A stretch of 64,000 bases of DNA from Neglectibacter timonensis (GCF_900048895.1 NZ_LT160639.1:315001-379000), one strand, 5' to 3'; shown: positions 43,300-53,471, counted from the first letter of the stretch. Notes: generated by a model not told the origin, from the sequence alone. Translations and numbers: made by a program.

Positions 43300-44653
43300 G
43301 CGTCTATTGGAGCAACTCCAGTATCTGAACACCTCACAATCCCCTCTGAGCAAACAGGAAGCCGAGAGGATTCTGACAAAGTCTCTGGACAAAGTGCAGG
43401 CCGAAAGATGCAGCGCTGCGGATCTGGAGAGCAAATATTTCCAGGAAGACGGAATGGAAGAGGATATTGGAACCGAGCAGATTCCGGTCTTTGTCAAGCC
43501 CGGAAGAAAAATCCGCCGCCGGATCGCTTCTCTCTGTGCAGCCTGCTTCGCAGCCGGTTTTTTTCTCTTTCTGCTCTTTTTGAATACCGTTAATCCCACA
43601 GCCGCAGAAAACCTTCCCATCGTGGGAAGTATTGTAGAAAAAGTGAACCGGCAGTTCCGATACCAGCCGAAGGAGCCCGAGATTCCTCCAGAAGCGGAAC
43701 CAAGCTTCCTCCCTTCCACCCCCGAACCCACGGGATCTGCTTCGCCTTCTCCGCAGCAGTCAGCCGATACCTTGTTTGAGACCATATCTGACGACGGTAG
43801 GCTGACCGGAGAAATAGACAGCCTCACAGGGGAGGGGTTCACTCTGCATCTGGCTCTCGCTTTTACGCCTGCCGACGGGGATCTGAAACAGTACCGCTTC
43901 CTCACGTATCAAAGTGTTGAACTGAAGCTTGACGGCCAAGACCGTCGGATCCGGCAGGAGTCGGGCCTTTGCCTGGAGAGGCAGGGAGACGGGGACGTCT
44001 GGACCGGTGAAACCGAAATTGATCTTTTGGACTACGAGGAGTTCGAAGAAGTGGAACTGCAGGCCGAATTGACATTTTCCGGCTTCGAAGCTTGGGAGGA
44101 CTCCCCGGTCAGCGGGGCAGAAGGCGTAGCTGCGGGAGACACCATCACTTTCCGTCTGGCGTTTGCGCCGGGAGCTGCCAGCCTGTGTTCCGTGGAGAAC
44201 ACAGGCCAGGAAAGCGGAGAAATCTTTTTGGATCAACTGGCCGTCAACAGCAGCAAACTGTTGGTATGCCTGGAAATTTCCGACCTCATTTCAGACCCGG
44301 TAGTCATCCTTTGCGGAGAAGACGGAAGCTATCTGGACACTGTCAGCTGTGAAAAGCTTGGTCCAAGTTCTGCTGGATCCAGTTCTGACTGGCGGGGAAT
44401 TGCTGCATTGCCTTCGGAAAACCGCGAGAGGCTGATCCTCCGGGTCAGCGGACAGGATGGTGTCACACTGGCGGAATACACAGCCATTCCGGCGCCTTCC
44501 AGCAGGCCTTCCCCTACGCCCCCTTCTCCGTCCCCAAGCCCAGAGGGAGAAATCTCTCATGACCCAGCAGAGTCCAGCCCCGTTTCCAATCAGCCCGTCC
44601 CCTCTGTACAGCCCACCGTTTCTCCCTCGGCAGTACCGGAATCCAGGCCTTAA
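43283..44653 (+). CDS. Putative membrane anti-sigma factor with Pro/Ser-rich tail
   Basis: 456 residues: a cytoplasmic N-terminus of about 78 residues that would bind the sigma factor, one membrane helix (about 81-101, LCAACFAAGFFLFLLFLNT), a Pro-rich spacer, an extracytoplasmic domain of mixed strands, and a low-complexity Pro/Ser/Thr tail (SSRPSPTPPSPSPSPEGE) resembling wall-spanning linkers. The family is not certain; it looks like DUF4179-type anti-sigma proteins. ATG at 43283 follows AAAGGAGGCG inside the sigma gene, so synthesis is coupled. Confidence 0.75.
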   Translation: MLSANKRLLEQLQYLNTSQSPLSKQEAERILTKSLDKVQAERCSAADLESKYFQEDGMEEDIGTEQIPVFVKPGRKIRRRIASLCAACFAAGFFLFLLFLNTVNPTAAENLPIVGSIVEKVNRQFRYQPKEPEIPPEAEPSFLPSTPEPTGSASPSPQQSADTLFETISDDGRLTGEIDSLTGEGFTLHLALAFTPADGDLKQYRFLTYQSVELKLDGQDRRIRQESGLCLERQGDGDVWTGETEIDLLDYEEFEEVELQAELTFSGFEAWEDSPVSGAEGVAAGDTITFRLAFAPGAASLCSVENTGQESGEIFLDQLAVNSSKLLVCLEISDLISDPVVILCGEDGSYLDTVSCEKLGPSSAGSSSDWRGIAALPSENRERLILRVSGQDGVTLAEYTAIPAPSSRPSPTPPSPSPSPEGEISHDPAESSPVSNQPVPSVQPTVSPSAVPESRP

Positions 44654-44693
44654 CTTTCAAGGACTCCGGCGGCACGGGAGGTTCCAAAACAAT

Positions 44694-44745
44694 TGAAAAA
44701 ATCCGCCCTGAAGCATGGCTCAACTTGCCTGCCTCAGGGCGGATT
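44694..44745 (-). terminator. Terminator of the GH106-like/ADH operon
   Basis: AATCCGCCCTGA (44700-44711) pairs with TCAGGGCGGATT (44734-44745). A T run follows only in the leftward direction, so it ends the dehydrogenase transcript. Confidence 0.8.
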
Positions 44746-44854
44746 ACATTATAATACTCTGACGGGCCAGAGTACAAATTTCACTCTTTTCTCCGCAGGC
44801 CCGCTTTCTGCAAAAGAGCGCTTTTCTTTCCTATTTGCCGATTAGCTTTCAGAC

Positions 44855-45880
44855 TCATTCCTGAACATTAATGATTACCTTCATGGTAGTCTCCCGATTC
44901 GCATCGATATACCGGTATGCCTCCAGATACTCCCGAAAGGCAAAATGCTTGGAGACGAGAGGCGCCAGATGAACCTTCCCCTCCTCCACCAACTGGATTG
45001 CCTTTACGTAATCCTCATTCCGGTACATCATCGATGTGTTGAGATCCAGTTCATGATCGTTCAAAACCGCCAGATCCAGTTTGCCCGGTCCGGCAAAAAC
45101 CGCCACCAGAATGATGGTGCTGCCTTTTCTGGCATACTGAATTGCCTGGCCCATGGTGATATTGTTGCCGGCACAGTCGTAGATCACATCCGCTTTATCC
45201 GGACCGAAAGAGTCCACCAGCGCCTTCCCGAAATCTGCCTCTTTGGTATTGACACAGAAATCAGCGCCGCATTCCTTCGCCTTCTGCAGGCGCACATCGC
45301 TGACGTCTGTAATGAGTACGCTTTCAGCTCCCATGCCCTTTGCAGCCTGAGCCACCAGAATGCCGATGGGACCGGCACCCAAAACCGCAATTTTCTTTCC
45401 CTCCATGTCACCGGCCCTGCGCACCGCATGGACGGCAACCGCCAAGGGTTCGATCATAGCGCCCTCGTCAAAGCTCATGGATTCCGGCAGCGGCGTCACC
45501 TTCTGTGCATCCACAGCAAAATAATGGGAGGCTACGCCTGTTGTCTGAAAGCCCATCACTTTCAGCTCCTCACAGAGATTATACTTGCCGTGGCGGCAGG
45601 GATAGCATTTTCCGCACACAACCTGAGGCTGGATGGTCACCTTCTGTCCCACCCGAAGGCCCGTGACGCCTTCTCCAAGCTCTGCGATCTCTCCCGAAAC
45701 CTCATGTCCCTGCGTAACCGGATACTTGGTAAAGGGATGCTCTCCGTGGTAGACGTGGATATCCGAACCGCAAACGCCGATTTTCATAATTTTAACCAAG
45801 ACCTCGCCCTGACCGGGCTTCGGCGTTTCCACCTCACGAAATTCGATTTCCCCCGGTTCTGTCATCACCTGCTGCAGCAT
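44855..45880 (-). CDS. Zinc-dependent alcohol/polyol dehydrogenase (MDR family)
   Basis: 341 residues of the sorbitol/threonine dehydrogenase branch. Catalytic zinc ligands in GVCGSDIH and GHEVSGE; structural-zinc cysteines C-x2-C-x2-C-x7-C in CGKCYPCRHGKYNLC; NAD loop VLGAGPIGILVAQ. The exact polyol or sugar substrate is not determined. Lies 29 bases after the large glycosidase gene, so it likely oxidises a product of that pathway. Confidence 0.92.
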   Translation of the reverse strand: MLQQVMTEPGEIEFREVETPKPGQGEVLVKIMKIGVCGSDIHVYHGEHPFTKYPVTQGHEVSGEIAELGEGVTGLRVGQKVTIQPQVVCGKCYPCRHGKYNLCEELKVMGFQTTGVASHYFAVDAQKVTPLPESMSFDEGAMIEPLAVAVHAVRRAGDMEGKKIAVLGAGPIGILVAQAAKGMGAESVLITDVSDVRLQKAKECGADFCVNTKEADFGKALVDSFGPDKADVIYDCAGNNITMGQAIQYARKGSTIILVAVFAGPGKLDLAVLNDHELDLNTSMMYRNEDYVKAIQLVEEGKVHLAPLVSKHFAFREYLEAYRYIDANRETTMKVIINVQE

Positions 45881-45909
45881 TACTGATTCCTCCTGTTTTT
45901 CCGAATTAT

Positions 45910-48900
45910 TTATATGAGTTTAAAAAGCATGGGCGCCGCCAGAACGCCGGTGCGCTTGAGCTGATATTCGTAGCTGAACCTGTCTCCTCCGGTGCGCCAG
46001 GATTCCGGTCCGAACCAGGTCAGCTCCTCGTCTGTCAGATGGACCTGGCCGAAAGTATTGATCCGGCTGCCGCAGGCCGTCAGCTCGATCAGATGCCTGC
46101 CCCGGCTCAGCCTTCCCAGCGAAACCCGGTAAGGAGAAAAAGCGATATCGCCGCGCTTTTCCCCATCCACCTTCACGCAGAGCACCGGGCTGCGGTATTT
46201 AGCTGCAGAAAGCTCATATTCGCCCTCCTCTGTCTCCACCTCCAGCAGGTAGGTAAAGTTGCCTCCATAGAAGGGAAATCCCTGATTTGTCAGGTCGCCG
46301 AAACCCACATCAGCAGGCATGGCTGTAAGCACTGCCGTTCTGCCCCGAACCCGTACGCCGAATTCTCCCAGAAGATAGCACCATTCCAGGCTCGATTTGC
46401 TGTGGTAAGGCAGGACAATTTCCAGGGTATGCCTGCCCGCCGTCACCTCCGCCAGCGGCAGCACGCTGAGGCAGGGGTCCACATACCAGCCTTCGGGCTT
46501 TCCCTTTACCGGCTCGCCGTCCCAGCTAACCGAGGCCAGCGCCGCCTGCTCCAGCGCCAGCTTTACCCGGCCTACATTTTGTTCTGCCTCTATGGTAAAG
46601 CGCAGGCTCACCTGATGCTCATAAGGCTCCTCCTCCAGGGTCCAGGGCTGGGCCACATTTCCGCCGTCCGCCGGATATCCCAGCCGCTTCCGGACCGCCG
46701 TATCGGCCCGCAGCAGTTCCTCGCAGGGCTGGAAGCTTCCTCCGTCCACCGCATATTCCGCTTGGTCCAGCAACAGGGCGTTTGGCTCTTCCAGCCGGTA
46801 TCCCTTCCCATGACAGAGCGGAGAAACCAGCACGCGGCTCGGCTGCTTCTGTGTCTGTCCCGCCGGATTTCTGCCCGGCTCCAGCTGCAGAAGCAGGCTG
46901 TCCTGTCCATAAAACTCCCGCTGCAAAACCGTTCTGCCACCATGATACTCCGCCGGAAGAGGACTCCTCTTTCCCGTAAGAGTGTCCAAAAGGGTGAGCT
47001 TATACTCAGCCGGCAGCTCCACCGTCAGCTTCCGGGCCTCAGGCACATCCTCCCCGTGAATTGCCCGGCCGTTGGCGAGAAACAGCAGATAACCCTCTTC
47101 CGTCTTCCGCAATTGGGAAAGGTATTCGTTGGTTCTCACCCCGTTTTCATCCTTCAAATCCACCAACCGCCAAGGCTCCAGCTCCCGAAGCAGCAAGCTT
47201 CTGTCAAACCCGATCTGGGTGCAGGCTTCCGCCAGCCTTTGGGGTTCTTCACTGGGGACCGCATCCACATGGGTGGGCGCTTCTCCCAGGAAAACTACCT
47301 TTCCTCCTTCGGCGGCAAATGCCGAAAGCCTGCGCAGCGTTTCCCTGCGCAAAGTCACGCAGCCGGGAACCACCACGGCATCATAGGCCATCTCGCCCAC
47401 CTGGAATTTACCGTCATTCCCTTCAGGCATTTCCTGCAATAGGCTTTCGCAGATGTAATCAAAATCTAACAGTCCAAACAGCAGCCACTCTGTCACTTCT
47501 TGGAACTGCCGCTCCAGTTTTTCACGCATGTCGGCGGTCTGCTCCTTCGGGCCGAACCAGAGCCAATAGCTTTCGATGGGATGGATGACCCCAATGCGCA
47601 CCTGCGGCCTGCCGCTCTGCAGGGCGGTATTGACCCGGGCATAGTGGTCTTCCAGAAGCCGGTACTCTCGGTACCAGGGAGACTGGAAGAAAATGGAAGC
47701 CGGATAATCCCGCTTTGCCTCCCCCTCCATAGAGACCCAGGAGAGATGGTGCACCCGATGGGTTACGCCCAGCGCAGCCTGCCAATCGCCCTGCAGCTTA
47801 TGCCGCCGGAAGTCAAAATCCCAATTGGTGACACCGTAAAGCTCGCTTGTCATCTCATTCCTGCCGAACTGGTGAACCGCGCTTTGGGCCTGTTTTGCCG
47901 TAGTGTATTCCCGTGAGTCGCAGAGCATATCGATCCCTGGGATCTGGAAGCCGCGGTAATGGCGCATGGCCTCGCTGATGGCGGCGGTCTGGGATTGAAG
48001 CGTGGGCTCTTCCATCATATGGCCGGTCAGAGCGATGCCGTGCGATTCACACCATTCTCCCAGGGTATCGGAAAAGGCCTCGGCAAACCGCTGGGCAATG
48101 TGGTCGTGATAACGGTACCGCGTCAGGGACCGCACCCCGTCCGGCAGCTCCCACACCACCTCCGGCAGACGGTCGAGAAAGCTTTCTCCATAGGCCGCAC
48201 GGTAGCTGTCCTCAAAATCATCGGTATAGGGAAGGATCAGGGGCTTCTTTTCCTCCGCCTTCCCCAGCGTCTCCTTGTGTACAAACTGCGGCTCATCGGT
48301 AAAGATAGAAGGAACCGCTTTACCGAACTCCGCACCCACCGCCCCGGCATAGACTTCATGGGTGGTCTCTGCAAAACGCTCTATGGCACGCTTATTCAAT
48401 GTGTTGACATAGGTTTCATTGTTATACCAGGAGGAGGGCTCGCTGATTTCCAGATAGGCATACCAGGCTCCATCCGCTTCCTCTTCGGGCGCCAGTCTCC
48501 GGTAGGCGGCAAGGCGCCCGTCCCGCAGTTCTATCTGATACCGGGCAAGCTCCGTACCCTTTCCGGTAAAGACGCCCTTCGCCGCGCTGATCGACTCCGA
48601 TTCCTTGCGGCCAGTCCCCTCCTCTTTGGAAAACGGCGTGAAGACCAGATAACGGCTGCGGAATTCCGGATCCTTGGTCACCGCTCCCCCACAGGCTCCG
48701 GACGGCCAGCGGTCTTCGTCGTACAGACAGGCCTTCATCTGCAAAGCTCCGGCCTTATCCACACAAGCTTTCACCACATCCAAAAATTCTTCTCCCAGAT
48801 AGGGTGTGTTCAGGCCCGTGCGGCAGTGCATGGTAAAGCCGCCCATGCCCATCTCCCGGAACACATCGATCTGTTTGAGAATCGTGTCCCGGTCAAGCTT

Positions 48901-48972
48901 TGTGTTCCAAGCCCAAAACGGCGCCCCGCGAAATCTGGACGAAGGATGCTCGAACTCTTTTAGATAATCCAT
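45910..48972 (-). CDS. Large glycoside hydrolase, GH106-like (possible alpha-L-rhamnosidase)
   Basis: About 1020 residues without a signal peptide, so probably cytosolic. The N-terminal part (FRGAPFWAWNTKLDRDTILK, then YDEDRWPSGACGGAVTKDPE) has the TIM-barrel opening of GH106-like enzymes; the middle is a mixed catalytic region with a GATase-like insert (DAVVVPGCVTLRRE); the C-terminal part contains jelly-roll sugar-binding domains. Family placement rests on these motifs from memory and needs a profile search. Start at ATG 48972 gives MDYLKEFEHPSSRFRG; ATG at 48984 abuts its ribosome site. First gene of a two-gene operon. Confidence 0.72.
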   Translation of the reverse strand: MDYLKEFEHPSSRFRGAPFWAWNTKLDRDTILKQIDVFREMGMGGFTMHCRTGLNTPYLGEEFLDVVKACVDKAGALQMKACLYDEDRWPSGACGGAVTKDPEFRSRYLVFTPFSKEEGTGRKESESISAAKGVFTGKGTELARYQIELRDGRLAAYRRLAPEEEADGAWYAYLEISEPSSWYNNETYVNTLNKRAIERFAETTHEVYAGAVGAEFGKAVPSIFTDEPQFVHKETLGKAEEKKPLILPYTDDFEDSYRAAYGESFLDRLPEVVWELPDGVRSLTRYRYHDHIAQRFAEAFSDTLGEWCESHGIALTGHMMEEPTLQSQTAAISEAMRHYRGFQIPGIDMLCDSREYTTAKQAQSAVHQFGRNEMTSELYGVTNWDFDFRRHKLQGDWQAALGVTHRVHHLSWVSMEGEAKRDYPASIFFQSPWYREYRLLEDHYARVNTALQSGRPQVRIGVIHPIESYWLWFGPKEQTADMREKLERQFQEVTEWLLFGLLDFDYICESLLQEMPEGNDGKFQVGEMAYDAVVVPGCVTLRRETLRRLSAFAAEGGKVVFLGEAPTHVDAVPSEEPQRLAEACTQIGFDRSLLLRELEPWRLVDLKDENGVRTNEYLSQLRKTEEGYLLFLANGRAIHGEDVPEARKLTVELPAEYKLTLLDTLTGKRSPLPAEYHGGRTVLQREFYGQDSLLLQLEPGRNPAGQTQKQPSRVLVSPLCHGKGYRLEEPNALLLDQAEYAVDGGSFQPCEELLRADTAVRKRLGYPADGGNVAQPWTLEEEPYEHQVSLRFTIEAEQNVGRVKLALEQAALASVSWDGEPVKGKPEGWYVDPCLSVLPLAEVTAGRHTLEIVLPYHSKSSLEWCYLLGEFGVRVRGRTAVLTAMPADVGFGDLTNQGFPFYGGNFTYLLEVETEEGEYELSAAKYRSPVLCVKVDGEKRGDIAFSPYRVSLGRLSRGRHLIELTACGSRINTFGQVHLTDEELTWFGPESWRTGGDRFSYEYQLKRTGVLAAPMLFKLI

Positions 48973-49115
48973 TTCTATCACCATCTTCCTTTCTGCCCGC
49001 CGCAGCACTCTGCGGCTTTGCGCAGCAAATGCCGGCCTTTGCATTCGGCCGGACTGCAATACTCCTCCACAGCGCCCCTCCCCCGCACAACAGGGAAAAG
49101 CTGCCTGCGCCTCCT

Positions 49116-49144
49116 ATTATAATGCCTGCTTTACAAAGCCGCAA
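49116..49144 (-). promoter_or_regulatory. Promoter of the GH106-like operon
   Basis: Leftward -35 TTGCGG (49139-49144), 17-bp spacer, perfect -10 TATAAT (49116-49121). Confidence 0.75.
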
Positions 49145-49314
49145 GGGCTCAATGCAGAAACTGTATCCAGCTCTTTTTTCCTCCTTCCGGAAAGCGGGAA
49201 ACTGTCCCTAAGGTTTTCCTCCACAGCGTTTTCCACTCATGTAAGAATGTATTTTTATACACGCTTTTCACAAAGATTTTCAGGAAGATATCCATTTATT
49301 CGCTGTTTTTTCCC

Positions 49315-49342
49315 TTGCAAACCGACAAAAAAGATGTATAAT
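49315..49342 (+). promoter_or_regulatory. Promoter of the amino-acid ABC operon
   Basis: -35 TTGCAA (49315-49320), 16-bp spacer, perfect -10 TATAAT (49337-49342). The gap between the divergent operons (48973-49393) otherwise holds nothing recognised. Confidence 0.75.
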
Positions 49343-49393
49343 ATCCTTAGTCTCAATGAATATTTATTTCGAAACTCAAGGAGAGAACCCAAC

Positions 49394-50206
49394 ATGAAAA
49401 AACTTGCATTACTGTTGTCCGCCCTGCTTTTGGCCGCCTCTTTCGCCGGCTGCGGGGAGACCCCCTCCTCCAGCAGTTCCGCTGCTGCAGGCTCAACCGT
49501 TGCTTCCGAGGAAAGCACCACTGCTGACGATAACACATTGATCATGGCCACCAACGCCTTCTTCGAGCCCTACGAATATTACGAGGGTGACGAGGTTGTG
49601 GGAATCGACGCCGAAGTGGGCAAGGCAATTGCCGACAAGTTGGGAATGGAGTTCAAAATTTCCGATATTGATTTTGATTCCATTATCCCCGCTATTCAGA
49701 GCGGCAAAGCTTCTATGGGTATGGCCGGCATGACCGTTACCCCGGAGCGTGAAGAGAACGTAAGCTTCACCCGCTCCTACGCCACCGGTATTCAGGTGGT
49801 TATCGTACCTGAAGATTCCACCATTGCCTCCATCGACGATCTGGAGGGCAAGAAGATTGGCGTACAGCAGGGAACCACTGGGGACATTTACTGTTCAGAT
49901 TCTCCTGAAAAGGGCGGTTATGGCGAAGACGCCGTCACCCGTTACAACAAGGGTTCCGACGCCGTGATGGCTCTGCTTTCCGGCAAGGTGGACTGCGTGG
50001 TCATCGACAACGAACCTGCCAAAGCCTTTGTTGCTGCCAACGAAGGCCTGAAAATCCTCGATACTGAGTATGCCAACGAAGATTATGCCATCGCGATCGC
50101 CAAGGACAACACCGAGCTGCTGGAAAAGGTGGACAAAGCTCTGGCCGAACTGATCGAAGACGGCACTGTACAGAAAATTGTGGACAAATACATCACATCC
50201 GACTGA
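49394..50206 (+). CDS. Amino-acid ABC transporter substrate-binding lipoprotein
   Basis: SBP family 3 receptor of 270 residues. Signal peptide with lipobox FAGC and lipidated cysteine at 20, Ser-rich linker, then the domain with FFEPYEYYEGDEVVGIDAEV, SGKASMGMAGMTVTPEREE and DLEGKKIGVQQGTTGD, all typical of polar amino-acid receptors. The ligand is not predictable. ATG at 49394 follows AAGGAGAG; the longer frame starts before the promoter. Confidence 0.94.
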   Translation: MKKLALLLSALLLAASFAGCGETPSSSSSAAAGSTVASEESTTADDNTLIMATNAFFEPYEYYEGDEVVGIDAEVGKAIADKLGMEFKISDIDFDSIIPAIQSGKASMGMAGMTVTPEREENVSFTRSYATGIQVVIVPEDSTIASIDDLEGKKIGVQQGTTGDIYCSDSPEKGGYGEDAVTRYNKGSDAVMALLSGKVDCVVIDNEPAKAFVAANEGLKILDTEYANEDYAIAIAKDNTELLEKVDKALAELIEDGTVQKIVDKYITSD

Positions 50207-50276
50207 TACAGGCGTGTGAAATGTTCCACGGCCTGCTGATGTTCTGAACGTCGGGGCCACATGAAACATGGGAAAC

Positions 50277-50314
50277 AGGGCGTCGGGGAGACGGTAATTC
50301 TCCCCCGCCCTTTT
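50277..50314 (+). terminator. Partial terminator between receptor and permease genes
   Basis: GGGCG..GGGGAGA (50278 onward) pairs with TCTCCCC.CGCCC (to 50310), followed by TTTTCG. It probably lowers permease expression relative to the receptor. The 50207-50515 gap has no gene. Confidence 0.7.
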
Positions 50315-50515
50315 CGTATCGATCCCGGATCGTTTTCCAGTGAGCCTAAAAAGATTGACGGCAGAACCAGCTGTGAAAAATTCCGTCTTTATGGTATGCT
50401 TAAAGAATACTGCAACAGCATGGGTTCCGGCCGCTTAGAAGCAGGCTCCGCCAAACCGGCGGCAGGGTACGGGGCGGGCCGCATTTATTATTATTGATGG
50501 TAGGAGGAATGAAGT

Positions 50516-51250
50516 ATGGCGGAATCCTGGGCCTGGCTCGTGAACCAATTCGAGCAGACCTTTATCACGGACAACCGCTGGCAATATTTCGCAAAAGGTA
50601 TTGTCACTACGCTGGAAGTCACTTTTTTAGCGTTGATTCTAGGCGTGGTGATCGGTGTGGTCATCGCGGTGATACGCTCGGCACACGATTCACAGCGGGG
50701 CAGCAAAAAGGGAATCGGTCATGTGATACTGGCCTTTTTTAACGCCATTGCCAAACTATATCTTACGGTGATCCGCGGCACCCCGTCCACCGTGCAGCTG
50801 CTGATCATGTGGTTTATCGTATTCAAATGGGCCAGAGACGATATGATGGTCTGGGTTGCGGCCATCTCCTTCGGCATCAACTCCGGCGCCTATGTGGCGG
50901 AAATCGTCCGTTCCGGCATCATGTCCATCGATTTGGGGCAGTCGGAGGCAGGGCGCTCTCTGGGTCTGAATTATACGCAGACCATGGGTTACATCGTCAT
51001 CCCCCAGGCCATCAAAAACATACTCCCCGCATTGGGCAACGAGCTGATCACTTTGCTGAAGGAAACCTCCATCTGCGGCTTCATCGGCCTGCAGGACCTC
51101 ACCAAGGGAGCCATGATCGTGCAGAGCCGCACTTACGCGCCCTTTGTGCCCTACCTATCTATCGCCGTTCTCTATCTGGCCCTGGTGTTGATTTTGAGCA
51201 AGCTGCTGAGCATCTTTGAAAGGAGGCTGCGCGAAAGTGATCGACGTTAA
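50516..51250 (+). CDS. Amino-acid ABC transporter permease
   Basis: HisM/GlnP-type membrane subunit of 244 residues with about five helices. Characteristic segments are [16 protein letters not shown] and the ATPase-contact loop [20 protein letters not shown]. The start follows TAGGAGGAATGAAGT. The ATPase gene begins inside its 3' end. Confidence 0.94.
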   Translation: MAESWAWLVNQFEQTFITDNRWQYFAKGIVTTLEVTFLALILGVVIGVVIAVIRSAHDSQRGSKKGIGHVILAFFNAIAKLYLTVIRGTPSTVQLLIMWFIVFKWARDDMMVWVAAISFGINSGAYVAEIVRSGIMSIDLGQSEAGRSLGLNYTQTMGYIVIPQAIKNILPALGNELITLLKETSICGFIGLQDLTKGAMIVQSRTYAPFVPYLSIAVLYLALVLILSKLLSIFERRLRESDRR

Positions 51251-51959
51251 AAACCTGGAAAAATCCTTTGGAGACCATTTTGTGCTCAAAGGGATCAATG
51301 AGCACATTAATAAGGGCGAAAAGGTGGCTGTCATCGGCCCCTCCGGTTCCGGAAAATCCACCTTTCTGCGCTGCCTGAACCTGCTGGAACAGCCTACGGG
51401 CGGCACCATCACCTTTGAAGGGGTGGACATCACCGATCCCCAAAACGACATCAATAAGATGCGTACCAGGATGGGCATGGTATTTCAGCAATTTAATCTT
51501 TTCCCCCACCTTTCGGTCAAGGAAAACATTAAGCTTGCCCCTCTCAAGCTCAAGCTGATGACCAAGGCGGAAGCGGACAAGCGAGCATTGGAGCTGTTAG
51601 AGCGTGTCGGGCTCCCCGATAAGGCAGATGCCTATCCCAAACAGCTTTCCGGCGGCCAGCAGCAGAGAATCGCCATTGCGCGGGCTCTGGCCATGAATCC
51701 GGATGTAATGCTCTTCGACGAACCCACCTCTGCGCTGGATCCTGAAATGGTCGGCGAGGTACTGGAAATCATGAAAGAGCTGGCCGACGACGGTATGACC
51801 ATGGTTGTGGTCACCCACGAAATGGGTTTTGCCCGGAGTGTAGCCACCCGGATCCTGTTTATGGACGAGGGCGTCATTGCCGAGCAAAACGAACCGGAGG
51901 CATTCTTCACAAATCCTCAGAATCCGCGGCTCCGGGAATTTCTCTCCAAAGTACTGTAA
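51237..51959 (+). CDS. Amino-acid ABC transporter ATP-binding protein
   Basis: GlnQ-type ATPase of 240 residues: Walker [11 protein letters not shown]-loop FQQFNLFPH, signature [15 protein letters not shown], Walker [15 protein letters not shown], switch His in [14 protein letters not shown] at 51237 gives the family N-terminus and lies downstream of AAGGAGG; it overlaps the permease gene by 14 bp. Confidence 0.95.
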   Translation: MIDVKNLEKSFGDHFVLKGINEHINKGEKVAVIGPSGSGKSTFLRCLNLLEQPTGGTITFEGVDITDPQNDINKMRTRMGMVFQQFNLFPHLSVKENIKLAPLKLKLMTKAEADKRALELLERVGLPDKADAYPKQLSGGQQQRIAIARALAMNPDVMLFDEPTSALDPEMVGEVLEIMKELADDGMTMVVVTHEMGFARSVATRILFMDEGVIAEQNEPEAFFTNPQNPRLREFLSKVL

Positions 51960-51969
51960 AAAAACAAGG

Positions 51970-52004
51970 GACCGCTGCAAGAGATTTAATCTCTTGCAGC
52001 GGTC
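51970..52004. terminator. Terminator of the amino-acid ABC operon
   Basis: A 16-bp perfect stem (51970-51985 with 51989-52004). The T run is clearer on the leftward strand; on the rightward strand TCAATTATTG follows. Confidence 0.7.
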
Positions 52005-52196
52005 TCAATTATTGTGCAGAAGGGAGTCCCAAATTCAGCGGCACCGGGATTCGCTGAACAGGCCTGCGGCGCCTCACTGTTTTTCTTTTTCTGTTGCTTG
52101 GAGATTTTTTCCGGAAGCTGTGGCACTTTTTTACCGGATATGCTACAATGGCCGCAGAACAGCTCCGGAACTTCCGGAGGAAACGGAGGAAACGCT

Positions 52197-53471
52197 ATGA
52201 TACCTAAAATCCTGCTGCAGAAGGCGGAAGAACTGGAAGCTAAAACAGCCCAAAAGCTTCCTTCCCTTGCCCCTCTCGCAAAGCAATGCTTTCTGAACAC
52301 CATTGAGACCACAGTGACCGAGCTTCCCGATGGAAGCGCCTTTGTCATCACGGGGGATATTCCCGCCATGTGGCTGCGCGACAGCGCGGCGCAGCTGAAA
52401 CCCTATCTCAAATACGCCGCGGAGGATGAGGATCTGAAGAATATCCTGCGCAGCGTCATCGGCAAGCATGCTTTTTATGTAAACCTAGACCCCTATTCCA
52501 ACGCCTTCAACAGTGAAGTGCTGAAAAAGGGCTACAGCGAGGATGACCACAGCGATTTCCAAAGCGGGTGGATCTGGGAACGCAAGTATGAAGTGGATTC
52601 CCTCTGCGCTCCGCTGTACCTTTCCCACGAATATTACGAGGTCACCAAGGACAGTTCCATCTTTACGGAAGAGTTCCGGCTGATGATTGAAAAAATCGTT
52701 CACACCTTCCATACGGAGCAGCGCCATGGGGAAAGATCTTCCTATTGGTTTGTTCGGGAAAATGCCTGGGCTCCCAGCGACACTTTGCCCATGAACGGCA
52801 AGGGCCGTCCCGTAAATTACACGGGCATGACCTGGTCCGGATTCCGTCCGTCGGATGATTCCTGCAAATTCGGGTACCTGATCCCCTCCAACATGATGGC
52901 GGTTGTGGCCCTGCGCAAAGCTGCCGGACTGTTGGAAGCAGGGTACGAGGACACAGCCCTGAAAGCAGACTGCCTGGCACTGGCCGCTGAAATCGAGGAC
53001 GGCATCGAGGCCTACGGCATTGTGGATCATCCCAAATACGGAAAAATATACGCCTACGAGACTGACGGCTTCGGCAATTACAACCTGATGGACGACGCCA
53101 ATTCCCCCAGCCTGCTGGCTATCCCCTATCTGGGCTACCGCAGCGCAGAAGACCCTATCTACCAGAATACCCGCCGGTTCGTACTCTCAGAGGACAACCC
53201 CTATTATTACAGTGGAAAAGCAGCCAGAGGCATCGGAAGCCCTCACACACCGCCCCGCTATATCTGGCATATCGGCCTTTCCATGCAGATCCTCACCAGC
53301 ACCGATCCCCAGGAAAAACAGGAATGCCTGGACACCATAGCCCGCACCCATGCGGGAACCAATTTTATGCATGAGGGGTTTGACGTGGATGACCCCTCCA
53401 AATTTACCAGACCCTGGTTTGCCTGGGCCAACACTCTGTTCGCTCAGATGCTGGAAGAAGAGGTAAAATAA
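52197..53471 (+). CDS. GH125 exo-alpha-1,6-mannosidase
   Basis: GH125 enzymes release mannose from alpha-1,6-linked mannosides by inversion, in gut bacteria typically from host N-glycans. The 424 residues show the family landmarks GDIPAMWLRDSAAQLKPY near residue 52, DFQSGWIWERKYEVDSLCAP, ENAWAPSDTLPMNGKG, and the late acid in MHEGFDVDDPSKFTRPWFAW. No signal peptide, so it acts on imported glycans. ATG at 52197 follows CGGAGGAAA. A TGCTACAAT extended -10 lies at about 52142-52150. Confidence 0.92.
   Translation: MIPKILLQKAEELEAKTAQKLPSLAPLAKQCFLNTIETTVTELPDGSAFVITGDIPAMWLRDSAAQLKPYLKYAAEDEDLKNILRSVIGKHAFYVNLDPYSNAFNSEVLKKGYSEDDHSDFQSGWIWERKYEVDSLCAPLYLSHEYYEVTKDSSIFTEEFRLMIEKIVHTFHTEQRHGERSSYWFVRENAWAPSDTLPMNGKGRPVNYTGMTWSGFRPSDDSCKFGYLIPSNMMAVVALRKAAGLLEAGYEDTALKADCLALAAEIEDGIEAYGIVDHPKYGKIYAYETDGFGNYNLMDDANSPSLLAIPYLGYRSAEDPIYQNTRRFVLSEDNPYYYSGKAARGIGSPHTPPRYIWHIGLSMQILTSTDPQEKQECLDTIARTHAGTNFMHEGFDVDDPSKFTRPWFAWANTLFAQMLEEEVK

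Noticed and set aside
42691-43905. Leftward open frame of 404 codons
   Set aside because: Antisense to the sigma and anti-sigma genes, which have good starts, overlap coupling and domain motifs.
46039-47442. Rightward open frame of 467 codons
   Set aside because: Antisense to the GH106-like gene; Leu/Gln/His/Arg-rich translation typical of a shadow frame.
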